NCBI GenBank assembly: GCA_032622095.1 | Contig: CP136069.1 | Coordinates: 13,812,450-13,876,449, forward strand | Source: Siphonodentalium dalli | Taxonomy: Eukaryota > Mollusca > Scaphopoda > Gadilida > Siphonodentaliidae | Direction of reading: 5' to 3' | Length of the DNA stretch: 64,000 nucleotides | Shown here: piece after piece, positions 21,812 through 32,604 of the stretch | Layout of the letters: each line of letters opens with the position of its first letter | Position numbering within the stretch: the stretch's first letter is position 1 | The notes under the pieces: model-generated | What the model saw: only the letters and a program-made list of their open reading frames with translations | What the model was told of the DNA's origin: nothing | Databases searched by the model: none | Position numbers and translations under genes: made by a program

Positions 21812-21966
21812 TAAGGAATAATCTCGGTTTCCTAATGTAATTACACAGTCTAAAGGCATATGCCGAATCACAAACCTATAAATCGCGAAGCGATTTATAA
21901 GAGTTTGTGATTCGGCATATGCCTTTAGACTGTGTAATTACATTAGGAAACCGAGATTATTCCTTA
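21812..21966. repeat. Near-perfect fold-back, ~77-nt arms
   Basis: taaggaataatctcggtttc…ataaatcgc, loop gaa, then the complement through ccgagattattcctta. The arms differ only at the positions near aaacctataaa/aaactcttataa. TA flanks can be read at both ends. No other copy in the window. It resembles a recently inserted palindromic MITE. Confidence 0.85.
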
Positions 21967-22540
21967 TAATTATGCCATCGATTGTTAAATATTGATTTTA
22001 AAGACATATTCGCCCTTAAAATACGATTGAAACAAGGAACTATATGTTCTCAAATAACAGACAAGACTTGAGCCGAAAACAACTCGCTGCATTCCCGTCC
22101 GAATAATATCGATCGATCTGCAGATCTGTAGATCGAGTGGGTTTTTCTCGAACGTATGTCAAGGACGAAACAAAACATTAATAAACTTTTGATCAAAATT
22201 AAACATTATTAGCAGAATTTTGGAAGAGGAAAATATACAGTTAGTCTCCATGTCAACTGGGAATCATGAACATGCGATCAAAAAGTTTAGTGAGAATTTT
22301 CTTACAGGAATCCTCCTATCTATCGGCAGTGAGCCAAATACTTTTCAATTTTCGATTTTTTCGCAGTCATTTTGTGTCATTGTGATTTTACCGAGAAACA
22401 AGTTTTCAGAAGAATTAAATCATCATGGCATTTAAGGAATTTTAAGATGATTTATTTTTCAAAAACTAATATATTTGGTAAAATTTAAAGTGATTATTTA
22501 TAAATAGCTTGTGTCCAGATAATGCAGACACGTAAACCTT
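21967..22540. other. No gene recognised
   Basis: A 71-codon plus-strand frame (22220-22435) has no known motif. Nothing else was seen. Confidence 0.4.
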
Positions 22541-23290
22541 TGTAACACTTTTTAACATATCGGTACACTGAGACGAGTGGTCTCTGTGGATCTCAGGAAT
22601 CATGTGTATAGCGGTCGCGTTGTAAATATAGAAGGCCGATGACTTCTCTGATCGATAGGTCACGGTCGTTACACGCTTTGTGTGATAACCAAAGTTAAGC
22701 AACATCGGGCGCGGTTATTCCATTGATGTGTGACCGGCTTGGGATTCCGGGTGCTACCAACTTTCGGTGCGACTCCCAGACTTCTCCCTCACTCTCTCTC
22801 GTTCTGTTGTACATGTAACATAATGCTTCGTAACAATTTATCGCTACACTGAGACGAGTTGAAAAAATATACTGCAGTTTTCTCACAGGGACTTTAATCA
22901 CTTTATATCATTTGTAACACAGTCCTGCCTACGAGCGGTCACTGTGGATCTCTGAAATCATATAACGATTCGTAACACTTTGTAACATATCGCTGCATTG
23001 AGATGAGTTTTAATAATATGCTGCGTTTTTTTTGGGGGGGGGGGGGGGGGGGGGTGACTTAATATCATTTGTAAAATGTACCGGTAACGCCTCATAACAC
23101 TTTGCAACATATCGCTACAATAAAAGGAGGTGAAGAAACATTGAATGCTGCATATTTTTTTTACGGGGACTTTGTAAGTTTCAGTTTGTAGGGCCAGTCT
23201 CTGTGGAATCTCAGAAATCATGAAACGCTTTGTAACATATCGTTACACTGAGACGAAGGGAAAAAATATGTTGCATTTTTCTCACGGGAC
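22541..23290. repeat. ~130-150-bp degenerate tandem repeat, about 5 units
   Basis: Units contain gtaacatatcgctacactga-gacgag, an aaaatatgctgc segment and tctctgtggatctcagaaatc. Starts lie near 22546, 22829, 22972, 23093 and 23227. The first unit is split by the 5S-like insert. A run of about 22 G (23033-23054) interrupts the third unit. Confidence 0.7.
22613..22817 (+). mobile_element. 5S-rRNA-derived SINE-like insertion
   Basis: Within 22665-22758, gataaccaaagttaagcaac, atcgggcgcggtta, gatgtgtgaccggcttggg and attccgggtgctacc follow the order and spacing of a eukaryotic 5S rRNA gene's internal promoter region (A box, intermediate element, C box). Several substitutions make a functional 5S RNA unlikely. 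The block interrupts a tandem-repeat unit (catg on both sides), so it behaves like an inserted SINE3-type element or 5S retropseudogene. No A-rich tail is evident. Confidence 0.7.
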
Positions 23291-24105
23291 TGGTACAATG
23301 TTTGGGGACATCTGTAAACAGTAATTAAAAATTTCATCCTATAATATAAATTGTAGTGCCCAGAATATAACCACTAAATTTAATACTCTTAGTCTTACCT
23401 AAGTTACCACAGGAGCTTGGAACTTTATCACTAACTGCCTTAATTATACTAATTAGCATTTATTTTGGCCCAGCATTATGGCCAAAAAAATGGTAATTAG
23501 GCTAATTAATGCAATTATTAATCAAGTTCCACACTCCTGTGGTCTTACAAAATAACAAGTGGTGCCTGCTGGGAAAATGTAAATAAAATTATAAATGAAA
23601 CGAAAACTAAAAAGTTGTGTATGTTTAGTCATGCATTTCGTAACGAAACGTCGCAAATTTACGACCAAATTTACACTCTGTAAACAGCTTGGGAATGTTT
23701 ATTATATTGGGGCATTGTCTTTATTTGGATAGTTATTTATTATTCTTTTATTAGCTTTCATAGCGTTCGTGAAAAAAAATGTGTACTGCGAAGCGAGTGC
23801 GAATAAAATAGCGTCCTTAGTTACTATGCAACGGACTACAAATATCATTGCGCGCAAGTTCTTTTGGGTCGTTTTTGTTGCACTGATAAAATCTCGACCT
23901 AATGTAATTATCCGATATAATTACATTAGCTTTGATAAACTCAACGGCAATTTACTATAGAAAATGAAGTGGGTGTAATTATTTCCAGATATTAATGAGA
24001 TATTTTGGTATTAAAAAAAAAAATGTAGATATTAATAATGTATAGCATTTTTAAAGGGCCTTATCCCATGAGACCCAAGGCACTCAATGATACAACAAAT
24101 AACAG
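23291..24105. other. No gene recognised
   Basis: AT-rich; a short palindrome taatgtaattatccgatata-attacatta occurs at 23900-23929, and gtaattaggctaattaatgc near 23491. The 63-codon frame at 23769-23960 has no motif. Confidence 0.4.
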
Positions 24106-24108
24106 TTA

Positions 24109-24282
24109 CAGTAATACCGTAATTAATCGACTCCATAACCACAGCAGAATTATGGGTAATTTTTCAGGATTTAGTGGAAATATGGCTTGATGAATGGCAA
24201 CAAGCCATATTTCCGACTAAATGCTGAAAAATTACCCATAATTCTGCTGTGGTTAAGGAGTCGATTAATTATGGCATTACTG
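24109..24282. mobile_element. M1 MITE
   Basis: Tips cagtaataccgtaattaatc and attaattatggcattactg with TA flanks; loop shortened (atatggcttgatgaatggca). Confidence 0.88.
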
Positions 24283-24574
24283 TATATAAATACTCTCATA
24301 CATTGTACATGGCCATTTGCGGATATTTAGTATCAAATATAGGTTAATGGTGATCGAGTCTTTCCTCCTAGTCTGTAAACCTGGCCTTGAATATTAATTG
24401 TAGTCCTGCTCATCCTGAGCGATAGCGGTGTTAGTATTGTCTGGTCTACAGACTATATCTCCCCTACTATTTTCATGTACACTCCTCACTACAAATACAC
24501 AAAGCTTAACAAGAGATGGACTGTCGTCTGGTGCGTAACCCCTTGTGGCATACCGCCCAGTGCGGGCATACCTA

Positions 24575-25219
24575 CAGTGATTTCCTAAATAATCGACCCC
24601 TAACCATTTACCCAACAAAACGGCCAAAAACGCTCAAATAAAGCTTCAACAGCCTAAAATATCTTCGGTCTGTCTCGATAAAACCATACAAATATCGATA
24701 TCATTGGAACCGGTTCATTGACCACATTGTGATGGTTACAGTTATGCCCTGTGCCAATGCATTCTCTTATATATGCGAGTCGACCATAGGTCACCTCACA
24801 TATATAAGAGAATGCATTGGCCTAAAAAAAATCTTTTTTTAACACTTTTTACCATTTTTTCTTCCTTTCTTTGACAATTTAAAAAAAAATTCTTACATTT
24901 TTTAACAATTTTTATAATATTTTTCTACATTCTTTGACAATTTTATCATTTTTAATATGTGTTAAGCCAATGCATTCTCTTATATATGCGAGTCGACCAT
25001 ATAAGAGAATGCATTGGCACAGGGCCGTTCTGTTGGGTAAAGGGTTAAACCACAGTAGAATTATGGATAATTTTTCCGGATTTAGTCGGAAATATGGCTT
25101 GTTGTCATTCATCGGAAAGCCTTCCGATGAATGACAACAAGCCATATTTCTGACTAAATCCTGAAAAATTACCCATAATTCTGTTGTCGTTAAGGAGTTG
25201 ATTATTTAGGGCATTACTG
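24575..25219. mobile_element. M1 MITE split by a P1 element
   Basis: The left piece cagtgatttcctaaataatc-gacccctaa (24575-24603) and the right piece from accacagtagaattatgg (25049) to gcattactg (25219) together form one M1. They are separated by P1 at the position where other M1 copies read ccTTAAccacag. Confidence 0.88.
24604..25044. mobile_element. P1 element inserted at TTAA inside M1
   Basis: Left tip CCATTTACCCAACAAAACGG (one substitution from CCCTTT), long arm, hairpins 24750-24820 and 24966-25017 (second shortened), right tip tgttgggtaaaggg. Flanks are CTAA (24600-24603, mutated) and TTAA (25045-25048). Confidence 0.9.
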
Positions 25220-25221
25220 TA

Positions 25222-25549
25222 TATATAACCTACATGTATGACCGATATATTCATACAGATAGACCCAAAAATACACATTTTCAGATAAACAAAGATGAAT
25301 AACAACAGAACGAAAAACCTAAACAAAACGATTGAACACGCCATTGAATTTCCTAACAGTGGTGAACATCCACACCAAATTTCATTGAGATCCGAGCACT
25401 ATATATATACTCTTCAAGATATTACATGAATAGACATCTGACAGACAAAAAAGCCAACATTTCCAGATAATCAATGATGATAACTCTAGAATGGAAAATC
25501 CAAACAAAATAATTGAACCCGTTGAATGCCCTCTTAGTAGTGAACATCC
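25222..25549. other. No gene seen; short direct repeat
   Basis: Two related stretches (aaacaaaacgattgaacacg…gaatttcctaacagtggtga and aaacaaaataattgaacccg…aatgccctcttagtagtga), about 190 bp apart, suggest an old duplication of dispersed-repeat type. Confidence 0.5.
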
Positions 25550-25553
25550 TTAA

Positions 25554-25790
25554 CCCTTTGAGTGCCAGTGGCCGATCTCATCGGCCCTAAACCTACCAAA
25601 TAAGTCTGTTAAAGAATATAAGAATAAATTATTAAAATTGTAAAAAATTGTAAAAAAAAAAACAACAATTGTTAGGCCAATGCTTTCTCTTATATATGCG
25701 AGGCGACCTATGGTCGACTTGCATATATAAGAGGATGCATTGGCACAGGGTATATGGGTTGATACAAAAATCGACCTGGCACTCAAAGGG
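25554..25790. mobile_element. P2 element, complete, 237 bp
   Basis: TTAA 25550-25553, CCCTTTGAGTGCCAGTGGCC, AT-rich spacer with gtaaaaaattgtaaaaaaaa, one hairpin (25675-25744), atatgggttgatacaaaaat and the tip cctggcactcaaaggg, TTAA 25791-25794. The tips are complementary for about 16 bases. Confidence 0.92.
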
Positions 25791-25794
25791 TTAA

Positions 25795-26565
25795 TCCAAA
25801 TTACATTGAAATCTGACCACTTTTGTTCAATTTATGAAATGAACATCAGGCAAACAGATTCATTCGCAGTTTATATGATAATATCAGAAATTTTGTTCTT
25901 CAAGTATGTTTTGAAAATCTTTGATACTTTTTCGTTTTAAATTTATCTGGCAGTGATTCGCGATTGAAAATATCTCTCTTTTTCAATCAATTTTAAGTCA
26001 AATATGAGTGATATTAGGAATATATTACACGTATTTCAGGGATATCAATACAAATCAAAAGGAATTTCCTTTAAAAAAAAACTTTTGTAGTTGTGATCGA
26101 ATAATTGGGGACTCTAAGCGGCATTGACGTCATTAAATTAAGCTAAAAATTGTTCCAATGCTCTACTGTTAACGGTAGGATTTTTCTCAAAATCAAAGTA
26201 TTACTTTATAGACTCAATATACAGTGTAGTCCATACCTGTAATTCAATTGATTTCAAAATATAATCCGTCATATGCATTCCGAAAATATACAGCCTTTTG
26301 CCAATCACAATAGCTTTGTGTGTGTGTGTCTGCATGACATGGCAAGAGTCTCACAGCAGTGAAAGCTCAAACAAAATGGTGTGATATAACCATGGAAATC
26401 AAGGTGAAGGTGCAGGTTTGTACAAATAGCACAACATGCTTTATATATAAACTTATAAAGACTGCTGAAGCAATTTGTCTGCCTTTAATTTTTTTGGCCC
26501 TAGATCCACAGACTTAGTTTCAATGGTCTCTCATAGCCAGGGAACCAACAAAGCCTCATAGTTTC
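25795..26565. other. No gene recognised
   Basis: Includes a short GT tract (26315-26330). No family member and no coding motif were seen. Confidence 0.4.
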
Positions 26566-26569
26566 ATTT

Positions 26570-26836
26570 GTAAAATGAGGTCCCCAGATTTTATTTCTTT
26601 TTTAGTTTAATTTCTCCCCACGACACAGAGCATTCCATTAATCGAGATTCCCAATGGGTGTACATCACAATATTCACCATTTGGGAACTTCAATATCTGA
26701 GTCTATATCATAGCAGATGATGCCTAAGCAGAATGAGGTCCTCAGAGGGTGAATTTCGTGATGCTAGCCCGCTATGTGGGATAGCGTTACTAAATTTACC
26801 CTCTGAGGACCTCATTCTGCAAAAGACATGCACACT
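26570..26836. mobile_element. F1 element, left part degraded
   Basis: aaaatgaggtccccagattt leads into the long-form centre (aattcccaatgggtgtacat-like text) and one good cassette (gcagaatgaggtcctcagag…ctgaggacctcattctgc), ending gacatgcacacta. Confidence 0.75.
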
Positions 26837-26920
26837 AATCCTTAACTAACAAAATATTATCAAATATAAATAAGTTTAAGCTCTGAGGCCTTCAAGATTG
26901 GCTGCAGCGATGGAATAGTA

Positions 26921-27110
26921 CAGTAATGCCCTAATTAATCGACTCCATAACCACAGCAGAATTAAGGGTAACTTTTCAGGATTTAGTCGGAAATAAGGCT
27001 CAATGAGAGCTTTCCGATGAATGGTAACAAGCCATATATCTGACAAAAATCCTGAAAAATTACCCACAATTCTGCTGTAGTTTAGGGGTTGATTATTTAG
27101 GACATTACTG
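26921..27110. mobile_element. M1 MITE, diverged
   Basis: Tips CAGTAATGCCCTAATTAATC and gattatttaggacattactg with TA flanks; arms carry several substitutions. Confidence 0.87.
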
Positions 27111-27269
27111 TATATTCAATCACGTAACTAGAAATTATCCATGAAGAACTTAGAAGTCCCAACTAAATAATTCATCGGAAGCCAGTCTGAAATTAGTACG
27201 TCTGACATCGTATCATGACCAAGTGTAGCATTGCAGCACTAATAACAATGCAGTATATAATATTAGTGT

Positions 27270-27695
27270 GTAAATAGTGTGTCTGACATTTGTAGAATGA
27301 GGTCCCCAGAGGGCGAATTTAGTGACCAGGCTAGCATTACCAAATTCTCCATATGGGGACCTCGTTCTGCTTAGGACTCAACTACTATGGGATACCTAGG
27401 ATCAGACTGAAGTTCCCTAATTGAAGTTGGTGATGTTCACCCATTAGTCACCTCGATTACTGGTATGCATTTTATCTTCTGCAAATTAGGGAATATAGAA
27501 ACTGACTTGGGAAAAAGTAACTTAAAACAATGTTAATTTGAGACTATAGTTATTTCCTAGAAGATGAGGCCCAGCAGAATGAGGTCCCCAGAGGGTGAAT
27601 TTGGTGATGTTAGCCCATTTTGCTGGATAGTGTCACTATAAATTCACCCTATGGGGACCTCATTCTGCAAATGTCAGACACACTAAATTCAGGCT
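27270..27695. mobile_element. F1 fold-back element, long form
   Basis: taaatagtgtgtctgacatt start, two cassettes around the long-form centre (cacctcgattactggtatgc…gaagatgaggcc), and the end gacacactaaattcaggct. Confidence 0.8.
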
Positions 27696-27833
27696 GATCG
27701 GAAGCACGGTAATTGGCGACTGGTCTCAGCAGAATTATATAGTAACTGGTTGTACGAATATTAGATTAATACCGATTGTGTCAGAAGAACATAATATTAT
27801 GTTGGGAGATTGCTATGTTCATGCGGTCATGAC

Positions 27834-28272
27834 TTTAAATAGTGTGTCTGTCATATTCAGAATGAGGTCCTCAGAGGGTGAATTTAGCGAAGCTACCCGA
27901 CACAGAGAGCTAGCATCACTAAATTCACCATCTGGGGACCTCATTCTGATTAGGCCTCATCTTCTGGGAAGTATTTAATAGTCTCAAATTAACATTGTGT
28001 TTATTTACTTTTTATCTTCGTTCAGTTTCTATATCCCCTAATTTCAGAATATAAAATGCATAATCAAGGTGTCTAATGGGCAAATATCACCAATTTCAAC
28101 TGGGGAACTTCAGTCTTATCCTAGGTCTCCCATAGTATAGTTGAGGCCTAAGCAGAATGAGGTTCCCAGAGGGTGAATTTGGTGATGCTAGCCAACAGTG
28201 TGGGATAGAGTCACCATAATGACACCCTCTGGGGACCTCATTCTGTAAATGTCAGACTCACTATTTCAAGGC
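27834..28272. mobile_element. F1 fold-back element, long form
   Basis: Starts tttaaatagtgtgtctgtca and ends gactcactatttcaaggct, with two cassettes and the long-form centre. Imperfect flanking repeats catgcggtcatgac (27820) and catgaggtcacac (28277) may be a target duplication of about 13 bp. Confidence 0.82.
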
Positions 28273-28361
28273 TACCCATGAGGTCACACTAATATTATAT
28301 ATATATATATATACTGCATTGTTATAATGTAAACATGTTCATATACATATATAAATATGTA

Positions 28362-28559
28362 CAATAATGCTCTAAATAATTGGCTCCTTAACCAGAGCAG
28401 AATTATGGGTAAGTTGGAAATATGGCTTGTTGCCATCATCGGAAAGCTCTCAGTGAGAGCTTTCTGATGAATGGCAACAAGCCATATTTCCGACTAAATC
28501 CTGAAATGTTACCCATAATTCTGCTGTGGTTAAGGAGTCAATTATTTAGAGCATTACTG
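28362..28559. mobile_element. M1 MITE
   Basis: Tips caataatgctctaaataatt and attatttagagcattactg; part of the left arm is deleted (gggtaagttggaaatatggc). An AT dinucleotide run lies upstream near 28295-28315. Confidence 0.87.
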
Positions 28560-28562
28560 TAC

Positions 28563-29215
28563 ATCGTTGGTGCGGTGTCTTCTGAAAGGTAACAAATGTA
28601 CCTGCCATTTTGGCGCGAAAATTTTATTGCATTTTCGGAATCTGCAGGTTTGCTTACATAAGTTCCTGAGATAACTTGTCAATATTTCAAGTATAAATGC
28701 CATTTTAATTCGATGATTTTCAGGGAAATTTGTGTTCTAAAATGTCATATCTGGGTTCCCTGTGAAAAATATTCATTAATTCTGAAATGTTGCATATTTT
28801 ATTTTCGACATACAGCATGATACGGATTGATCTGAGACCTTCAGTCATTCATTAATTTATCGGATTAGTCCACGACTCGGATTTTGTAAATCCAGCAATA
28901 ATTCCGTAGGCTTACAGTTTACTGACACAATTGTCAATGCTTAATTCGTTATGGCGCTAAACTGTATGTGTATGGGCACCTTGCGATAAATGCACGTTCA
29001 TTCAGGAAATTATTTATGCTTTCTATATGTTAATGAAAACTGGCGTATCGCACGAACGTAATTACAACCACAGGAATGTATATGTCAGTCTTTGGATACA
29101 ACAGAGTAGAACGGTAGTGATATAGACAGGAATATACGCACAAACTGTTCCGACAGGATAATTTTGATTGGATTGTTTTGAAAAAGGGCATATCCTCCTT
29201 GTCCTGAGTGACAGA
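28563..29215. other. No gene recognised
   Basis: Apparently single-copy within the window, with more CpG than its surroundings and no open frame over 60 codons. I cannot assign it. Confidence 0.4.
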
Positions 29216-29222
29216 GATTAAC

Positions 29223-29585
29223 AGAGACTAAATTCACCCTCTGGGGGGGGGGGGGGGGGGCTCATTTTGCTTAGGCCTCATCTTCTCTGGAAATTAAGTT
29301 TCTTTATTATCTAAAATCTAATTTGCTATATATCCCAAATTGGCAGATGACACATTGCATATACTAGTAATAGATCTCGAGGTTCCCAATGGGTGTACAT
29401 CACAATATTCACCATTTGGGAACTTCAATAACTGAGTCTATATCATAGCAGATGAGGCTTAAGCAGAATGAGGTCCCCAGAGGGTGAATTTGGTGATGCT
29501 AGCCTGCTATGTGGGATAGCGTCACTAAATTCACCCTTTGGGGACCTCATTCTGCAAATGATAGGCACACTAAACTCAGGCTTGT
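29223..29585. mobile_element. F1 fold-back element with poly-G interruption
   Basis: The first cassette is reduced to actaaattcaccctctg followed by about 18 G and ctcattttgc. Then come the long-form centre and a complete second cassette ending ggcacactaaactcaggctt. Confidence 0.8.
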
Positions 29586-29709
29586 TTGTATACATAACAA
29601 AGGTTTCAACACAAGAAATTTTGCTATTGGAGAGATCAATATTAAGCATAATTAAGAACAAACTTTATCTATTTCTTCATGCTCATGTGCCGAAAAGGAA
29701 TAATATGGC

Positions 29710-30998
29710 CAGTGTTCGCCCTGGCCCGAAATTCTTTGTAGCCATTTGTTTAGCCACTTGTGCAATTTTGTTTGCCACATTTGAAAAAGTTTAGCCACAT
29801 ACTAGCTGTGGGAAAAATTAGCCCAAGATGTAATACGTTATAAACATTTATGTACTCAAAGTTGCCAGCACTTATAAGTCATAACAATACACAACATAAA
29901 AATATTAACAATAATGTTCAAAATTCAAACATTATTGAAAATCCTACGCGATTTCTTATCGCTCCACTTTCAGAACGCAAGTTCTTCGAAATCAAACTGA
30001 TTAATTGGAAGCCAACTGATTTCATGAGAATGTTCAAATATGCCGCAGACAGTCTATTTGGTTTTAATAAGATTTAATAAGAAAACGCTCGTCTGCAATC
30101 TACAGTTGACAATGGTACATATTACAGAATTTCCACTAAATTACTAATTATCGGAAAGAGTTCTTTATTTCTTAACGCAAACAGAACATAATTGTCTATA
30201 TCGCCCATCTCCTTTTTAATCCTACACACTTTCCTGAATATCTCAATTTCAGATTTCACTTCTTCCTCATTAATGTCAACATCGTGCATCGTTTCAAATA
30301 ATCCACAAATCATTTGGAATGCTTTATGATAACTTGCGTATCACTATATAACGACTCAAACAGTAAGTTGGTCAAACTGGAGAGGATCTCCGAGTCCTCA
30401 TCATCAGCGAATCTACTCTTCAAATTATCAACCAGAACAGACGCAAACTTCCTGCAGGCTGAAACTGCATCTTGCCTAAGTTTAGGTCCATCTTTAATGT
30501 CATGTCCGCGAGTCTCATTGTCCCATTCAACACTGTCCACTGCATTAATGTCCATGAAAAGTGAGAATCTATTGAATTGAGCGTATATATGACTTCACGC
30601 TTTTGCAATCAGTTTATAACACCATAAAATACAGCCCTTTTGTTACACAAGAAGCCATTTCATAAAAATCTATGTTTACTCATATGTGTAAGAGCATCTA
30701 AAGAATCTACCTCTAAACGATCATTAAATAATTGCCCAGGGTGTGAAACCGACGCCCGATAATATAACTAATCGAACACATCCGTAATCTCGTCCTTCTC
30801 GTCAGCTCTCGTGAATAACGTTATGTCGTCTTGTGCTAAGCCGGTTAATTTCTTTTGTTTACAATAAATTGTCGTTCAGTCCGAAGTCGACACGAAAAAT
30901 GCCAGTCGCCATATTTTTAGCCACCAGCATATTTATTTTAGCCACTTTGTATTTTTTTTCGCAATTTGCTAAAATGGCTAACGGCAGGGCGAACACTG
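29710..30998 (-). mobile_element. hAT-2: 1289-bp hAT element with decayed transposase
   Basis: Tips CAGTGTTCGCCCTG (29710-29723) and CAGGGCGAACACTG (30985-30998) are exact complements. The 8-bp AATATGGC flanks both ends (29702-29709 and 30999-31006), the target size of the hAT superfamily. Subterminal regions contain repeated tttagccac / atggctaa motifs. The interior carries hAT transposase remnants on the minus strand. It is non-autonomous now but derived from a coding element. Confidence 0.92.
29940..30590 (-). pseudogene. hAT transposase C-terminal region, frameshifted
   Basis: The first readable piece (30555 down to 30310) has DAVSACRKFASVLVDNLKSR followed by an acidic stretch and ILSSLTNLL. 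After a frameshift, 30313 down to 30122 reads on to LRNKELFPIISNLVEIL and a stop. Beyond that stop the same frame gives YVPLSTVDCRRAFSY, another stop, and ILLKPNRLSAAYLNILMKSV. The PLSTVDC-R-AFS block is the signature of the hAT C-terminal dimerisation domain (usual form with ERxFS). At least one frameshift and two stops make it non-functional. It sits centrally within hAT-2. Confidence 0.85.
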
Positions 30999-31009
30999 AA
31001 TATGGCAAC

Positions 31010-31580
31010 CTTTTAGGGACCCATAAATCAAGCTCTAGCAATTGACGACACTCTCCAGTGTCATTTTGACCTTTCCAAAATGTGGAACCTTTTTTAACTG
31101 TTCAAAATTATCTATTTTGACTATTCAACTTTAGTTTGGTATGTATATACGTTCAAAATCTCTTTTCCAAATTTCTAAAAACCGCTCCTGGATCATATGC
31201 CTCACAACATTTTATCATGATTGACGAGGAAACCAGTAAACCTGTACAAATTGGGTACCAGAACCTTATAAACACGCCCATCTCTTTAATATGTCTTACA
31301 GATACCTTCCTCTTCCATCACGATACGCATACACCTATTTTATACTCTTATCATGTGAAAAATTATATATATGACGACTGAACAACGAGCCGTTTTACTA
31401 TTGTGTATTCCTTTGCCGTGGGTTAAACTATATATATAACACCTTCTGGTTGTCAGTTGACTTATCATACTGGTTTTTATCTGCCAGTCCGGTGAGCCAG
31501 TGAGGTGTATGTGCACCCCATATTAAGTTAATAAGATCCGACATCCACTTTGTCATAATTGGCATAAAGCATAAAACATG
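31010..31580. other. No gene recognised
   Basis: An 81-codon plus frame (31136-31381) has no known motif. The rest is AT-rich and appears unique within the window. Confidence 0.4.
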
Positions 31581-31582
31581 TA

Positions 31583-31975
31583 CAGTAATGCCCTAAATAA
31601 TCGACTCCATAACCACAGCAGAATTATGGGTAACTTTTCAGGATTTAGTCGGAAATATGGCTTGTTGCCATTCATCGGAAAGCTCTCACTGAGAGCTTTA
31701 CTGAGAGCTTTACGATGAATGGCAACAAGCCATATTTCCGACTAAATCCTGAAAAGTTACCCATAATTCTGCTGTGGTTAACCCTTTCAGTGCCAAGTCC
31801 GATTTTTGTATCAACCCATATTTCCTTGATCATTTTTCAAATTTATTGATTATAATAATGTGATACATCAATGTATCACATTATTATAATCAATAAATTT
31901 GAAAAATATGGGTTGATACAAAAATCGGACTTCGCACTGAAAGGGTTAAAGAGTCGATTACTGAGAGCATTACTG
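31583..31975. mobile_element. M1 MITE carrying a nested P2 palindrome
   Basis: Complete M1 tips with TA flanks. The right arm is interrupted at gctgtggTTAA by a 164-bp P2 derivative and resumes as TTAAagagtcgattactgag. The loop contains a partial duplication of actgagagcttt. Confidence 0.93.
31782..31945. mobile_element. P2 derivative, fully palindromic, inserted at TTAA in M1
   Basis: CCCTTTCAGTGCCAAGTCCG to its complement over almost the whole length, with the centre atacatcaatgtat; TTAA at 31778-31781 and 31946-31949. It lacks the shared hairpin. The left-arm text also opens the element at 6978. Confidence 0.95.
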
Positions 31976-32604
31976 TATAAGCCAGGTTCAAGGCTCAAAT
32001 ATTTTTTTTTACCGACTGTCAAAATGACAGGCAAAAAACAGATGGTGTTGGTCATTTCCAAATGGTGCCTGTCAAAATTCAGATGTGCTGTATGAGAGAG
32101 TATTTAAAGGTACTCAATCCGAATTAACGCTCGCAAATTACTATTTCCTTGGCTTCGGGGCTTAAAAATATTTGATTCGAGTCGAGGAACCCACCCATCA
32201 AAGCTAGGAGTGATCAGATTTTGATGTTTGAAATCTATTATTTTAATTTTAAGTGGCCCAGTAAACTGTCGCAGAGAAGAACTTATCTGACCAGATAACG
32301 GATGAAGATCGATAACTCTAAAATCCAGTGGCTTTTTTGTGTCAGATATTTGACAACCGGCAAAATTTCGTTGAACAAAACGTTGATAATTAACAGGTTT
32401 TGGGCAATTTTATACTATATATATAGTTGACTGTGGTTAGCATTATTTTTGGGCAATTAATCGATCCTGATAACTGAAGCGGCATTTCAAACGAGAGGCC
32501 GATCACGATCAGCAGATGTTTAACCCATACCTTGGCGATAACAATTAGCTTTTACTGATAATTGGTCAAAGATATGATCACAGTAATACATATATCAGTA
32601 CTTT

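Noticed and set aside
22665-22758. Functional 5S rRNA gene
   Set aside because: The 5' third does not match, several promoter and stem positions differ, and no terminator context is convincing; it is better read as a 5S-derived repeat.
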